Source: Paraburkholderia phytofirmans PsJN (GTDB lineage: Bacteria > Pseudomonadota > Gammaproteobacteria > Burkholderiales > Burkholderiaceae). From it: a stretch of DNA of 64,000 nucleotides. The translations under genes and the position numbers were made by a program. Where the stretch lies: NCBI RefSeq assembly GCF_000020125.1, contig NC_010676.1, positions 682,001-746,000 of the forward strand. The letters are read 5' to 3'. Numbering within the stretch: the first letter of the stretch is position 1; every line of letters starts with the position of its first letter. The notes under the pieces were generated by a model. That model had not been told where the DNA came from. It made no database searches and worked only from the letters and a program-made list of their open reading frames with translations. This document shows positions 6,891 to 15,565 of the stretch, piece after piece.

Positions 6891-8564
6891 TCAGCGGTTG
6901 AGCGCCAGATACTGATGCAGCGACTGAATCGCGGCCGCTCCTTCGCCGACGGCGGCGGCGACCCGCTTGACCGAACCGCTGCGCACGTCGCCCACCGCGA
7001 AGATGCCCTGCCGGCTCGTCTCCAGATAATGCGGCGGGCGGTCCGACGACCACTGCGGCATCGCATCGGGACCTGTGAGCACGAAGCCATGTTTGTCGAG
7101 TGCGACGCAATCGCCGAGCCAGCCGGTACTCGGCTGTGCGCCGAGAAACAGGAACACATGGCGGATCGGTTTTTCCTCGATGTGGCCTTGACTGTCCCAC
7201 TTGATCGATTCGAGTTGTGTCTCGCCGTTCAGTTCGACGATTTGCGTGCGCACATGAACGCTGATATTCGCCGCTGCTTCGATGCGTCGGATCAGATAGT
7301 TCGACATGCTTGCGCTGAGTCCGTCGCCGCGAATCACGATATGCACGTGACGCGCGAATCCCGACAGGAACACCGCGGCCTGCCCAGCTGAATTTCCCCC
7401 GCCGACGATGATCAATTCCTGGTTGTTGCAGAACGCGGCTTCCATATAGGTCGCGCTGTAATAGATGCCGCTTCCCTCGAACTCTTCGAGACGCGGCAGC
7501 TGCGGTTTTCGATAGCGCGCGCCGGTCGCGATGACGACCGCGTTGGCATACACGTGCTCGTCATAATTGAGGCGCAGGTGAAAGGGGGGCGCGTTTTCAC
7601 ATTCGATGCCAAGCACTTCGATCGGCACGCCGACTTCCGCGCCGAATTTTCGGCATTGAGACAGTCCGCGTCCGGCGAGCGCTTGCCCCGAGATACCGGT
7701 TGGGAATCCAAAGTAATTCTCGATCTTCGAGCTGGTGCCGGCCTGGCCGCCCGGCGCCTTGGTATCGACCACCGCGACCCGCAGCCCTTCAGACGCCGCG
7801 TACACGGCGGCCGCGAGGCCTCCCGGTCCCGCGCCGACCACGACCACGTCGAACCGTTCGCCGTTCAGCCGGTCGGGGCTCAGGCCGATCGCATCGGCCA
7901 CCGCGCGGTTGGTCGGCTGCTTGAGCACGTTGCCTTGCAGGGTGACGATCACCGGTATGTCGGCTTCGGTCGCGTCGTAACGTTCGAGCAGGCCCTTGGC
8001 TTCCTCGTGCTCGACGATATCGAAGTAGGCGAACGGCTGCGCGTTGCGGCTCAGGAAATGCCGCAGCACCAGCGTGCTCCACGAAGCCGAACTGCCGATC
8101 ACCAGAGTGCCGCCGTGCTGATCCTGAATGAACGCGACGCGCCGCAGGATGTAGGCGCGCATGATCGTTTCGCTCAGTTCCGCTTCCGCGACGACGAGTG
8201 CCCGCAGCGATTCCTCGTCGATCACGATCACTTCGCAATCGCTGGTGGCGCGTGCCGTCGCGACCGCGCCGCGGCCCGCGAGCGTTCCCACTTCGCCGGT
8301 GAAACTGCCGGGGCCGTGCGTGCCGAGAACGTGGTGCTTGTCTCCGGCGCCTCGCGACGCCTCGATCGTGCCGGAGACGATAGTGAACATGGGAATGTGC
8401 CGGTCGCCTTCAGTGAACAGAACGTCGCCCGCTTTCAGCCGCCGGCGTTCGCCATATCGTTCGAGCACGGCAAACTGCTTTTCATTGAGTCTCGGGAAAA
8501 TCTGATGATGACGGCTGCCGCCCGCCACCAGGTCTTCGGGTCTGCTTGACGATTTATTGCCCAT
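6891..8564 (-). CDS. cNMP-binding domain / thioredoxin-reductase-like flavoprotein fusion
   Basis: A 557-residue fusion. Residues 22-140 are a Crp-type cNMP-binding barrel (AGDVLFTEGD, GPGSFTGEVG). Residues about 150-230 form a small thioredoxin-like segment. From about 238 there is a class II pyridine-nucleotide-disulfide oxidoreductase (VVVGAGPGGLAAAVYA for FAD, IIVGGGNSAGQAAVFL for NADPH, IFAVGDVRSGSVKR). The redox CxxC of thioredoxin reductase (CATC) is replaced by SATY in GIYYSATYME, so it cannot act as a normal TrxR. ATG 8564 is chosen; an in-frame GTG at 8627 would add 21 residues. It probably reduces another acceptor, with nucleotide or redox sensing by the barrel. Confidence 0.85.
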   Translation of the reverse strand: MGNKSSSRPEDLVAGGSRHHQIFPRLNEKQFAVLERYGERRRLKAGDVLFTEGDRHIPMFTIVSGTIEASRGAGDKHHVLGTHGPGSFTGEVGTLAGRGAVATARATSDCEVIVIDEESLRALVVAEAELSETIMRAYILRRVAFIQDQHGGTLVIGSSASWSTLVLRHFLSRNAQPFAYFDIVEHEEAKGLLERYDATEADIPVIVTLQGNVLKQPTNRAVADAIGLSPDRLNGERFDVVVVGAGPGGLAAAVYAASEGLRVAVVDTKAPGGQAGTSSKIENYFGFPTGISGQALAGRGLSQCRKFGAEVGVPIEVLGIECENAPPFHLRLNYDEHVYANAVVIATGARYRKPQLPRLEEFEGSGIYYSATYMEAAFCNNQELIIVGGGNSAGQAAVFLSGFARHVHIVIRGDGLSASMSNYLIRRIEAAANISVHVRTQIVELNGETQLESIKWDSQGHIEEKPIRHVFLFLGAQPSTGWLGDCVALDKHGFVLTGPDAMPQWSSDRPPHYLETSRQGIFAVGDVRSGSVKRVAAAVGEGAAAIQSLHQYLALNR

Positions 8565-8878
8565 GGAGCGTTCCGAATGGAGCGTGCATATTGCGCGCTG
8601 GGGTGAACTCGCGGCCGGATACGGCACGGCGCGATCGATCTAATTGATCGGAAAAGACGGCGGACCGTCCTGTCCGCAGAGATTGTGCGCCTGAGGTTAG
8701 CGGTCGGTAAAGTGCGAAAAACAGGGGTGTTCCGCTTGCTAGCGGGAGGCTCATTTTCGTTTTACATGCACGCTGCATGGTTTAATCACTGTACCTTAAC
8801 TATCTTCATACCAATCACCAACATTTCATATCTGGCGAGGTACATTGTCGAGGAACGACTGTTCGGGGAGCATCATTC
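8565..8878. other. Divergent intergenic region upstream of propeller gene 1
   Basis: 314 bases between the divergent flavoprotein and propeller genes. The 8740-8850 part is clearly AT-richer than its flanks. It holds a CATGCA-N3-TGCATG inverted repeat (8765-8779). No further gene was seen. Confidence 0.6.
8765..8779. promoter_or_regulatory. Inverted repeat, candidate operator
   Basis: CATGCA and TGCATG with a 3-base centre lie in the AT-rich stretch about 100 bases upstream of propeller gene 1. The same element is not seen upstream of the paralogue at 58211. Confidence 0.35.
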
Positions 8879-10795
8879 ATGGTCGAGCACCGCCTCCGTG
8901 CCGCGCTGCTATGCGCGGCGATCGCCATGTTCGCGCAGACGTGTTATGCGCAATACACCACCGACTGGCTGGGCAATACGTTCGGCACGCTTGCCGCGCA
9001 CGTGGGCAATACCGCGCGCTCGCTGTGGGTCGCGCCCGAAGGCGTGATCTACACGGCTTCGTTGTGGGACGAGAACGAGGGCGGTGTCGCGATCTATCAG
9101 AACGGCCAGAGCCTCGGCTCGATCGGCACGCACGCTGACTTCCAGGGCAGCGCCATTACCGGCAATGCCACGTCGATCTTCGCAGCGCTTCAATACAACA
9201 GGTCGTTCGGCAGCGGTTCGGTGGGACGCTACAACCGGGTCACGCAAACGCGCGACCTGATTATCCCCGTCAGCGTGTGGACCTCGATACCGCATGCCGA
9301 CGTCATCACCGGACTCGCGACCGCGGGCTCATTGCTTTATGCAAGCGACTTCTTCGGCAATCGCGTGCGCGTCTTTACGACCGACGGCGTCTGGCAGCAG
9401 GACATCAAGATATCGAGCCCCGGCGCGCTCACGCTGGATAGCGCCGGCAACCTCTGGGTCGCGCAGCAGAGCGCGGCTACGATCGTCGAGTTCAGTCCGG
9501 CCGGCGCGCTGCTGAATACGATTCAGATGCCGGCAGCGTCGCGGCCTTCCGCGCTGTATTTCGACGCCGCGTCCGGGCAACTCATGGTCGGCGACCAGGG
9601 GCCGGACATGAACATCAAGCGCTACACGATCGCGGGCACGCCGACGCTCGCCGGCACGTTCGGTATTCAGGGCGGTTATCTCGACGCCACCAGCGGCATC
9701 AAAGGGCAGGTGGGCGACAAGCGCTTCACTCGCGTGGTCGGCGTGGGCAAGGACGCTGCCGGCAATCTGTACGTGCTCAACAATCCGTGGGGCGGTGGCT
9801 GGGATCTCGGCCGCAACGGCGCTACCGACCTTCACGCGTACGACAGCGCCGGCAACCTCGAATGGAAGCTACAGTCGCTCAACTTCGAGGCGATCGCCGC
9901 CCCGGATCCGTCGACGGACGCCGCCTACTTCTACAGCGGCATGCAGATCTACACCGGCACGGCGGGCGGCACCTTCGTCGCGAACACGGTCGATCCGTTT
10001 ACGTATCCATCCGATCCGCGCCTGAACATGAACGACACGCAGCGTGGCCAGCACTTCGGCCAGCTCGTCACGGTCGGCGGCAACCGGATTCTGGTGGCGT
10101 CCGGGCAGAACCCGGGCATCTTCAACTTCTTTCATTTCAATCCGGCGAGCGGTTACATCGCGATACCGGACGCGTCGATTCCGGGGGCGGCGTTCAATAC
10201 GAACGTGCAGGTCACGGGCGGCTTCTGCATCGATAGTCGCGGCGACGTGTGGGCCGGTCTGGACCGGACCAATCACATTTATCACTATCCGCTCACCGGC
10301 TTTGACGGCAACGGCAAACCGTCATGGGGCCCGGCGGTCACGATCTCCATACCGCAGAGCATCCGGCCGCTCACGCGCATTCTCTACCTCGCGGAGAGCG
10401 ACACCATGATCCTCGCGCAAGGCATCGCCGGAAGCTGGGACTGGACCGCCATGCAGTCGCGCATCGAGGTCTATCACGGCTGGAGTGCCGGCAACACCAC
10501 GCGGCCCGATCCGGTGATCACGCTCACCAGCGCCAATCCCAAGTCGATCACGGCGGCGGGCAATTATCTGTTCGTCGGCTACGTGCACACGGTGCCCAAT
10601 ATCGACGCCTTCGATCTCACTACGGGCCAGCTCGTTACTACGCTGACCAATTCCAGTCCGGGCACCGTGGATGTCGGCAACGACGTCGATTCGATGTACG
10701 GCCTGCGCGCGTATCTGAGGGCGGCGGGCGAGTACGTGATCACGAAAGACAACTACAACGGGTCGAGCATCGTGGTGTATCGCTGGACGCCGTGA
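8879..10795 (+). CDS. Secreted beta-propeller (NHL/SMP-30-like) protein, paralogue 1
   Basis: A 638-residue protein with a Sec signal peptide (cleavage after about residue 25, ...CYAQ). The rest is repeated blade-like units such as GALTLDSAGNLWVAQQSA, PSALYFDAASGQLMVGD and GKDAAGNLYVLNNPWGG, typical of NHL/SMP-30-type beta-propellers. No catalytic motif was recognised; a surface or periplasmic binding role is possible. About three-quarters of residues match, by eye, the protein encoded at 56280-58211 on the other strand. ATG 8879 follows a GGGGAGCATC box. It is a lone gene facing away from the flavoprotein gene. Confidence 0.75.
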   Translation: MVEHRLRAALLCAAIAMFAQTCYAQYTTDWLGNTFGTLAAHVGNTARSLWVAPEGVIYTASLWDENEGGVAIYQNGQSLGSIGTHADFQGSAITGNATSIFAALQYNRSFGSGSVGRYNRVTQTRDLIIPVSVWTSIPHADVITGLATAGSLLYASDFFGNRVRVFTTDGVWQQDIKISSPGALTLDSAGNLWVAQQSAATIVEFSPAGALLNTIQMPAASRPSALYFDAASGQLMVGDQGPDMNIKRYTIAGTPTLAGTFGIQGGYLDATSGIKGQVGDKRFTRVVGVGKDAAGNLYVLNNPWGGGWDLGRNGATDLHAYDSAGNLEWKLQSLNFEAIAAPDPSTDAAYFYSGMQIYTGTAGGTFVANTVDPFTYPSDPRLNMNDTQRGQHFGQLVTVGGNRILVASGQNPGIFNFFHFNPASGYIAIPDASIPGAAFNTNVQVTGGFCIDSRGDVWAGLDRTNHIYHYPLTGFDGNGKPSWGPAVTISIPQSIRPLTRILYLAESDTMILAQGIAGSWDWTAMQSRIEVYHGWSAGNTTRPDPVITLTSANPKSITAAGNYLFVGYVHTVPNIDAFDLTTGQLVTTLTNSSPGTVDVGNDVDSMYGLRAYLRAAGEYVITKDNYNGSSIVVYRWTP

Positions 10796-10881
10796 CGGCC
10801 GTGCGCTTCGGCATGGCATGCCATCCTATCGGATAAGATACGGCCCGCGCCGCAATTTTCCGAACACAAGGAGTGGTTTCA

Positions 10882-11214
10882 ATGATTCAACCGGGCAACG
10901 TATTCAAGGACAACCTCGCGCAGATGCCGGGCATCGACGCAATCGCGCGTATCGATCTGGTGGACGGCAAAGGCGCCGTGGTGGCCAGCATCGAGAACAA
11001 GCCGGGCAAGCAGGGTTCGCTGGCGGTGTACAACTATCTGCAGCAGACCTTCGGCACGCTCGACGGCAAAGCAGCCGAGCACGGCCTCGTCGTGTTCGCC
11101 GAGCACACGGCCGACGCGCGCAATCGGCCGGGCGCGCATCCGAACGTCGACATCCTGCTCGCGATTGCCGCGGGCGCGGAAGCTTTGCGGATCGACGTGG
11201 TCTCCGCCGGCTGA
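10882..11214 (+). CDS. DUF2322 family protein
   Basis: A 110-residue cytoplasmic protein recognised as the DUF2322 family (FKDNLAQMPGIDAIARIDL; ending PNVDILLAIAAGAEALRIDV). The function is unknown. ATG 10882 has a perfect AAGGAG box 8 bases upstream, preferred over the GTG nine bases earlier. It stands alone between the propeller gene and a gene-free stretch. Confidence 0.8.
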   Translation: MIQPGNVFKDNLAQMPGIDAIARIDLVDGKGAVVASIENKPGKQGSLAVYNYLQQTFGTLDGKAAEHGLVVFAEHTADARNRPGAHPNVDILLAIAAGAEALRIDVVSAG

Positions 11215-11547
11215 CGTGAGTTGTTTATCATCGGCGTGGCGCTGCGGACGAGTCGGTTCGCTCGGCCGCGCTGTTTCATGACCACGCGGAGCGGGTGTAC
11301 AGGCCGAGATGGTGGTGGTCGCTCTCGCAGGGGAACCAGAGACCTGCAGAGCTTCTTCATCCCGTCGGGCCTTTCATGAAGTCAAAGACCGTGTCTTTCC
11401 GCGGTGTCACTGCGCGTGGACGGAATCGGCATATTCGAGTTGGCGCATCGCGGCTTGCTGCTGCCGATCACATGTGTAGCGATACAGCGAACGTGCAGGC
11501 GTATCGGCGCACTGAGGCCGAGCGCGTTTGCGCAGGCCTCATCGTCA
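11215..11547. other. Gene-free convergent intergenic stretch
   Basis: 333 bases between the ends of the DUF2322 gene and the phosphatase gene. No coding frame with recognisable content, no strong hairpin with a T-run and no repeat was seen. Confidence 0.5.
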
Positions 11548-12387
11548 TCACGCGCCCGAGCCCGCCGGATATCCTTCCGAGCGGCCGAACGCCGGTTGCT
11601 CGCGCGCCGTGCGGTTGAGCAGGTGGGGTATCTCGTCCAGACACAGCAGCGTCAGCGCTCCGCCGTACACGAGTCCCGTATCGACATTGATGACGTTGCC
11701 GCGAACCTTCGGCTCCCGCACCGGCGTGTGCCCGACGATCACCGCGGCCACGCCGTCGATGTGGCTGCCCGGGTCTCGCCATCCTGACGCAAACCGTTGG
11801 CACAGTTGCGCGAAGGCCCGCCGCACCGAAACAAAACCTGCGGCCTTGCCCGGCATCCAGCGCGAGCGATCCCAGATCACCTTGCGGCGAACGGGCCCGT
11901 TGCGGTCCTCCTGTTCGAGCGCCTGAACCATCTTCGGCCACGATTGCATGGGCACGTTGGCATGCACGATTCCGACCAGACCTTCGTCCGTTTCGATTTC
12001 GATGGCGTAGGGCAGGGCCGCCATATACGCCACGATGTCGTGGAGCGCTGCTTTGTCGTACGCCATATCGAATAGCCACTCTCCGCCGTTGGATCGGATC
12101 GACGCGTTTTTTCCCCCGTGGCGATGCCAGCGCACGATCGTGTCCTCATGATTGCCACGCACCGATTGAATACGATATCGATCCACGAATTCGAGCACGG
12201 CCGGCGATTCGATGCCCCGATCCACCAGGTCGCCGACCGCAAACAGCCGGTCGCGCGATGGGTCGTAGCGGCGCAGTTCCAGTTCTTTTCCGAGCCGGCT
12301 GAAACAGCCGTGCAGATCGCCTACAACGAAGTCGCGACCGGCCGTGTTCTTTTTGAAGCGTCGCACGGGTATGAAAGTCTGCTGCAT
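11548..12387 (-). CDS. PPP-type metallophosphatase (PrpA/ApaH-like)
   Basis: A 279-residue calcineurin-like phosphoesterase of the bacterial PPP branch. It carries the metal-site motifs in order: GDLHGCFSRL, GDLVDRGIES, RGNHEDTIVR and, near the C-terminus, GHTPVREP. These residues hold two metals and cleave phosphoesters; relatives act as Ser/Thr/Tyr phosphatases (PrpA) or diadenosine-tetraphosphatases (ApaH). ATG 12387 (MQQTFIPVRRF) is chosen because the further in-frame upstream reading (to 12771) has no domain and poor coding character. It is transcribed toward the DUF2322 gene. Confidence 0.85.
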   Translation of the reverse strand: MQQTFIPVRRFKKNTAGRDFVVGDLHGCFSRLGKELELRRYDPSRDRLFAVGDLVDRGIESPAVLEFVDRYRIQSVRGNHEDTIVRWHRHGGKNASIRSNGGEWLFDMAYDKAALHDIVAYMAALPYAIEIETDEGLVGIVHANVPMQSWPKMVQALEQEDRNGPVRRKVIWDRSRWMPGKAAGFVSVRRAFAQLCQRFASGWRDPGSHIDGVAAVIVGHTPVREPKVRGNVINVDTGLVYGGALTLLCLDEIPHLLNRTAREQPAFGRSEGYPAGSGA

Positions 12388-13175
12388 GTTTTCACCGCAA
12401 TGAGGTTGACGTGAAACGACCAAAGGCTTCTTAGTGATTGCTGCGTGGAGCCCAGACGGGTTCGACTTCGAACATGTCCTGGCTGGCTGGGCTTTGCGCG
12501 CGCAGTGTCGCCGCGTGTCACCCAGTGTCGACCGCCAATCGAGTGTCTTCAGTGTCGATTTGTAACGAGGTGTTGAAACCTGCATCGCGTTCCCATCGTT
12601 CCGATCGAGCTTCGGGACGAACGCGGCCTTGGCGGGGTGTGGGTGGAGCGGCGCCATCGTCGCATTAGTCGAGTGGCATCGGCAGGGTCTTTTACGCTCC
12701 GTTACATGTGGCGTGTCAAGGCATTCACGGTTCACAGCGATGTCCTCGACCACCGTTGTGTGCGTGCCCATTTATTGGGCCGGCTCGCAGGGCTGAACGA
12801 AACCGGACGCGTCAGGCTTCTTCGCAGTCCCGGTCGCAATGGAGAGTGCAATCCGCCATGGTTTTGCTGTTGCACTCGCGAAATTTCGACGCTGAGTTGA
12901 ATCCCAGATCGCTCTGATGGGCGCTACCACCAAGGCGCAGCACATCTTTCGTGGGCAACGGATGCATTCCTCGCGGCAACCCCAAAATCTTTCGCCGCGG
13001 CATCGATCCCGGGCATTTCATCGCACGCGAGAACGATAGGGCGCTCGACCGTCAATCGCGCAATGCGCGCTACCCCACATAGCGAAGTATGCGGATATGG
13101 CTTTTGGCCTCCCGCGCTAACGCATCACGCTCAAGCCGTCAGTCTCAGGTTTGCAACATCCCGGACGTTTCAAGT

Positions 13176-13248
13176 AAAAGCTACTTTTGTCGGCCCAATG
13201 ACAGCAAATTTGACCGGAACATTGGTCGAACCATTGCCAGCTAATGGT
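13176..13248. other. Cluster of three short inverted repeats
   Basis: In 73 bases: AAAAG-cta-CTTTT (13176-13188), GACC-N8-GGTC (13212-13227) and ACCATT-N7-AATGGT (13230-13248). Each is short, but three in a row within a noncoding AT-richer stretch about 0.5 kb upstream of flp suggests regulatory or RNA structure. Confidence 0.35.
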
Positions 13249-13412
13249 CTTACGGGTTTTCCACCGCGCGCAAATCATGCGTGAACCATGGCAAGCGGAC
13301 GCCACTGCGGCGTTTTCCGATGTCTCAAATCCGAGCCATCGCGTGTTGTGAACTCCTTCCCGCATCCTTCTCCAGAGCGCCGATCATTGCCCAGCAAGGC
13401 TTTGAGGCCTGC

Positions 13413-13428
13413 TGGCATAGCCGTTGCA
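13413..13428 (+). promoter_or_regulatory. Sigma-54-like promoter element
   Basis: TGGCATAGCCGTTGCA fits the -24/-12 pattern TGGCAC-R-N3-TTGCW with the invariant GG and GC correctly spaced; two positions of the -24 box differ. It would give a leader of about 315 bases to flp. Chance matches of this quality do occur, so this is a candidate only. Confidence 0.3.
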
Positions 13429-13753
13429 AATAGAGAGTCACAAAGCGAAAAACATGTTGCAGACGGAAAGCAGCAAATCTCCGGCAGCAACAACAGTCTT
13501 CGTGAATCGCGTTCGGGGAAGTCCACGCGTTTTACGAGGTGCGGCGGGGCCAACGAAAAACGGCTGTCGATAAACAACGACACGGCGATGGATACGGGGT
13601 ATCAGCCTCTCGTGATCGTGACGAAGTAAGGCGCTGGCCTCGCCACTTTTTCCGTCCTCGTGACGGGCATGAACGCCGCTTCGGCGCACCTGTTTTTCAG
13701 GCGGCCGCAGACGGCACAAAACCGAAGTCAACTTTCACTCTACGGGGGTTAGC

Positions 13754-13930
13754 ATGAAGAACACGATCAAGAAGTTTTTGCGCGAAGAAGACGGTGTGGC
13801 AGCGATCGAATACGCCCTGCTGGCGGGGCTGATCGCGGTGGCGATCATTGTGACGGTGCAGAACATGACCACCAATCTGAAAGCCATGTTTAACGCGATC
13901 GGCACTGCCTTGACGAACGCCGCGGCCTGA
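13754..13930 (+). CDS. flp: Flp-type type IVb pilin
   Basis: A 58-residue pilin: MKNTIKKFLREEDGVAAIEYALLAGLIAV at the N-terminus (shown in part: basic leader, then EEDGVAAIEYALL). The Flp cleavage context G|VAAIEYALL places the conserved Glu at +5 and Tyr at +6 of the mature pilin. A single hydrophobic helix follows; the length matches Flp pilins. TadV (next gene) should process it. The ATG has a GGGGGT-type ribosome site. It opens the tad locus and is followed by a stem-loop at 13968-13996, which may allow pilin mRNA to exceed the machinery mRNA. Confidence 0.95.
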   Translation: MKNTIKKFLREEDGVAAIEYALLAGLIAVAIIVTVQNMTTNLKAMFNAIGTALTNAAA

Positions 13931-13967
13931 CACACCGCGCAGCACCCGATGCAAATCCGATCGCGCG

Positions 13968-13996
13968 CCCTGTCTCGACGGTCCTTCGGGACAGGG
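13968..13996 (+). terminator. Stem-loop between flp and tadV
   Basis: CCCTGTC (13968-13974) and GACAGGG (13990-13996) flank 15 bases that contain an alternative GTCC-TTCG-GGAC hairpin. There is no T-run, so partial termination or mRNA stabilisation of flp fits better than full termination. Confidence 0.45.
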
Positions 13997-14069
13997 TAGC
14001 GACGGCCTTGCGCAACACGAAGCGACTCCAGGAAAGAAGGGCAATTCGATCCTCGAAACGGAGCGGACA

Positions 14070-14606
14070 ATGAACGGGGTTCCTTTTCCAGTTGGTCCAT
14101 GCGTGATGGCGCTAGTACTCGTCGCCGCACTATGGGATCTGCAAACGCGCCGGATTCCTAACTGGTTGGTCGTGACAGGATTGATCGTGGCGATTCCGGT
14201 GCAGTGGTTCACGCACGGTGTCGTCGATGGCATGACGATGTGGATGGGCGGCATGCTGGCCGGCGGCGCGTTTTTCCTGCCGGGCTACGCGATGCGGCTG
14301 ATGGGCGCGGGCGACGTGAAGCTGATGGCGGCCATCGGCGCCTTCTGCGGCGCTTACGGCGCACTGGAAATCGGTTTGGCGACCTGTGTGATCGGTGCAA
14401 TCGGGTCGCTCGCAATATGGCTGCGGCGTCGCCAGATGCGCGCCGGGCTGAACGGGGCGGCGGCATTGCTGATCAGTTGCGCGACGCCGGGCAACGGCGC
14501 GCTGCGCAGGTCAGGCAGTGTGGCTGAAAGCAGTGCGACGGGGACCATGCCTTACGGCATTGCGATAGCAATAGGCAGCGCATGCGTGTTGTTCGCCAGC
14601 GTGTGA
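14070..14606 (+). CDS. tadV: Type IVb prepilin peptidase TadV/CpaA
   Basis: A 178-residue polytopic aspartyl peptidase (A24 family, short form without the methylase domain). The two catalytic Asp residues lie in AALWDLQTRRIPN and in LMGAGDVKLMAA. It cleaves the leader of Flp and probably of the TadE-like pseudopilins at the inner membrane. The gene is 139 bases after flp. The last 40 residues are Ala/Gly-rich and less conserved. Confidence 0.93.
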   Translation: MNGVPFPVGPCVMALVLVAALWDLQTRRIPNWLVVTGLIVAIPVQWFTHGVVDGMTMWMGGMLAGGAFFLPGYAMRLMGAGDVKLMAAIGAFCGAYGALEIGLATCVIGAIGSLAIWLRRRQMRAGLNGAAALLISCATPGNGALRRSGSVAESSATGTMPYGIAIAIGSACVLFASV

Positions 14607-14643
14607 CGCGAGCCTGAGCAGGACAAAAAATCGGGGGTTGAAA

Positions 14644-15477
14644 ATGAAAAACGCGCGCGCTGTAACGATGCTGCTGATCGCGACGCTGGCGGGCCTCACC
14701 GCGGTGGTGTTCGCCTCGCGCTGGATGGTCTCGCAGTCGTCGAATGCCACGACCAGAGTCGTGGTGGCGGCAGCCGACATCAATCTGGGCCAGCGGATCG
14801 GCCCGGACTACCTCAAGCTCACCGACTGGCCGTCCAATAGCGTGCCGCCCGGTTCGTACTCCGACATCCAGAAACTCGACGGCCGCGTGCTGAAGGAAAG
14901 CCTGCTGCGCGGCGAACCGATTCTCGATGCGAAGCTCACGCCGGTCGGCACGCTCGGCGGGCTTTCCGCGGTGATCGGCGAAGGCAAGCGCGCCATCACG
15001 GTACGCGTGAACGACGTGATCGGCGTGGCGGGCTTCGCGCTGCCGGGCAATTACGTCGACATCATCGTCAACACGCAAAAAGATGGCCGCGATCCAGGCG
15101 CAACGCGCGATCAGAACATCTCCAAGATCGTGCTCGAAAAGATTCTCGTGCTGGCCGTCGCGCAGGAAGTGGGCCGCGACGAAACCAAGCCGAAGGTGGT
15201 CGACGCGGTGACGCTCGAAGTGTTGCCGGAACAGGCCGAGAAGATCGACCTTGCGCGCAGCATCGGCACGCTGTCGCTGGTGTTGCGTAACCAGATCGAT
15301 CCGAAAGCGATCGACACCGCCGGCGCCACCAAGGCCAGCCTGCTGCAGACGCCGGTCGCCGTGGCGCCCGCGCCGGAACCGAAGCCGGTGCATATCGTGC
15401 GCAAAGTCGCGGCGCACGCGCCGGCCAACTGTGTGCGGGTGCTCGATGGCGCCGACGTAAGACAAGAATGCTTTTGA
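14644..15477 (+). CDS. cpaB: Flp pilus assembly protein CpaB/RcpC
   Basis: A 277-residue protein with one N-terminal membrane segment (about 6-25) and an SAF domain (TTRVVVAAADINLGQRIGPD, about 38-100), followed by the RcpC-type domain (ITVRVNDVIGVAGFALPGNYVD). It is periplasmic and works with the secretin to assemble the outer part of the Tad machine. ATG 14644 is chosen over the TTG six bases earlier because of the GGGGGT box 6 bases upstream. The C-terminus ends in a Cys-containing tail (NCVRVLDGADVRQECF). Confidence 0.93.
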   Translation: MKNARAVTMLLIATLAGLTAVVFASRWMVSQSSNATTRVVVAAADINLGQRIGPDYLKLTDWPSNSVPPGSYSDIQKLDGRVLKESLLRGEPILDAKLTPVGTLGGLSAVIGEGKRAITVRVNDVIGVAGFALPGNYVDIIVNTQKDGRDPGATRDQNISKIVLEKILVLAVAQEVGRDETKPKVVDAVTLEVLPEQAEKIDLARSIGTLSLVLRNQIDPKAIDTAGATKASLLQTPVAVAPAPEPKPVHIVRKVAAHAPANCVRVLDGADVRQECF

Positions 15478-15565
15478 CAGGCTCGAGCCTGCAAGCCGTG
15501 ACCGACGCGTGACTGACATTCAAAGCGGCACGCAAAAAAAATGCGGCACATAACGGGGGTAGGAC

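Larger units (their letters stand above)
12388..13753. other. Long gene-poor region upstream of the tad locus
   Basis: 1.37 kb without a gene I can support. Small open frames exist on both strands (for example minus 12812-13021 and plus 13288-13629) but none has a recognisable family, a good ribosome site and coding-like third positions together. Composition around 13100-13650 is AT-richer than the flanking genes. It contains a cluster of short inverted repeats (13176-13248) and a sigma-54-like element (13413-13428). It may hold regulatory DNA or degraded sequence. Confidence 0.5.

Noticed and set aside
11548..12771. Phosphatase reading frame extended to 12771 (407 residues)
   Set aside because: The first 128 residues have no domain and poor coding character; the metallophosphatase starts at the ATG at 12387.
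12812..13021. 69-residue minus-strand ORF in the region upstream of tad
   Set aside because: No family, no ribosome site and an unusual Cys-rich composition; not enough to call a gene.
13288..13629. 113-residue plus-strand ORF upstream of flp
   Set aside because: Composition unlike neighbouring genes and no recognised domain; probably chance.
13754..13930. Possible CRISPR or phage explanation for short repeats near 13.2 kb
   Set aside because: The inverted repeats are not direct repeats with spacers, and no cas or phage gene is in the window.
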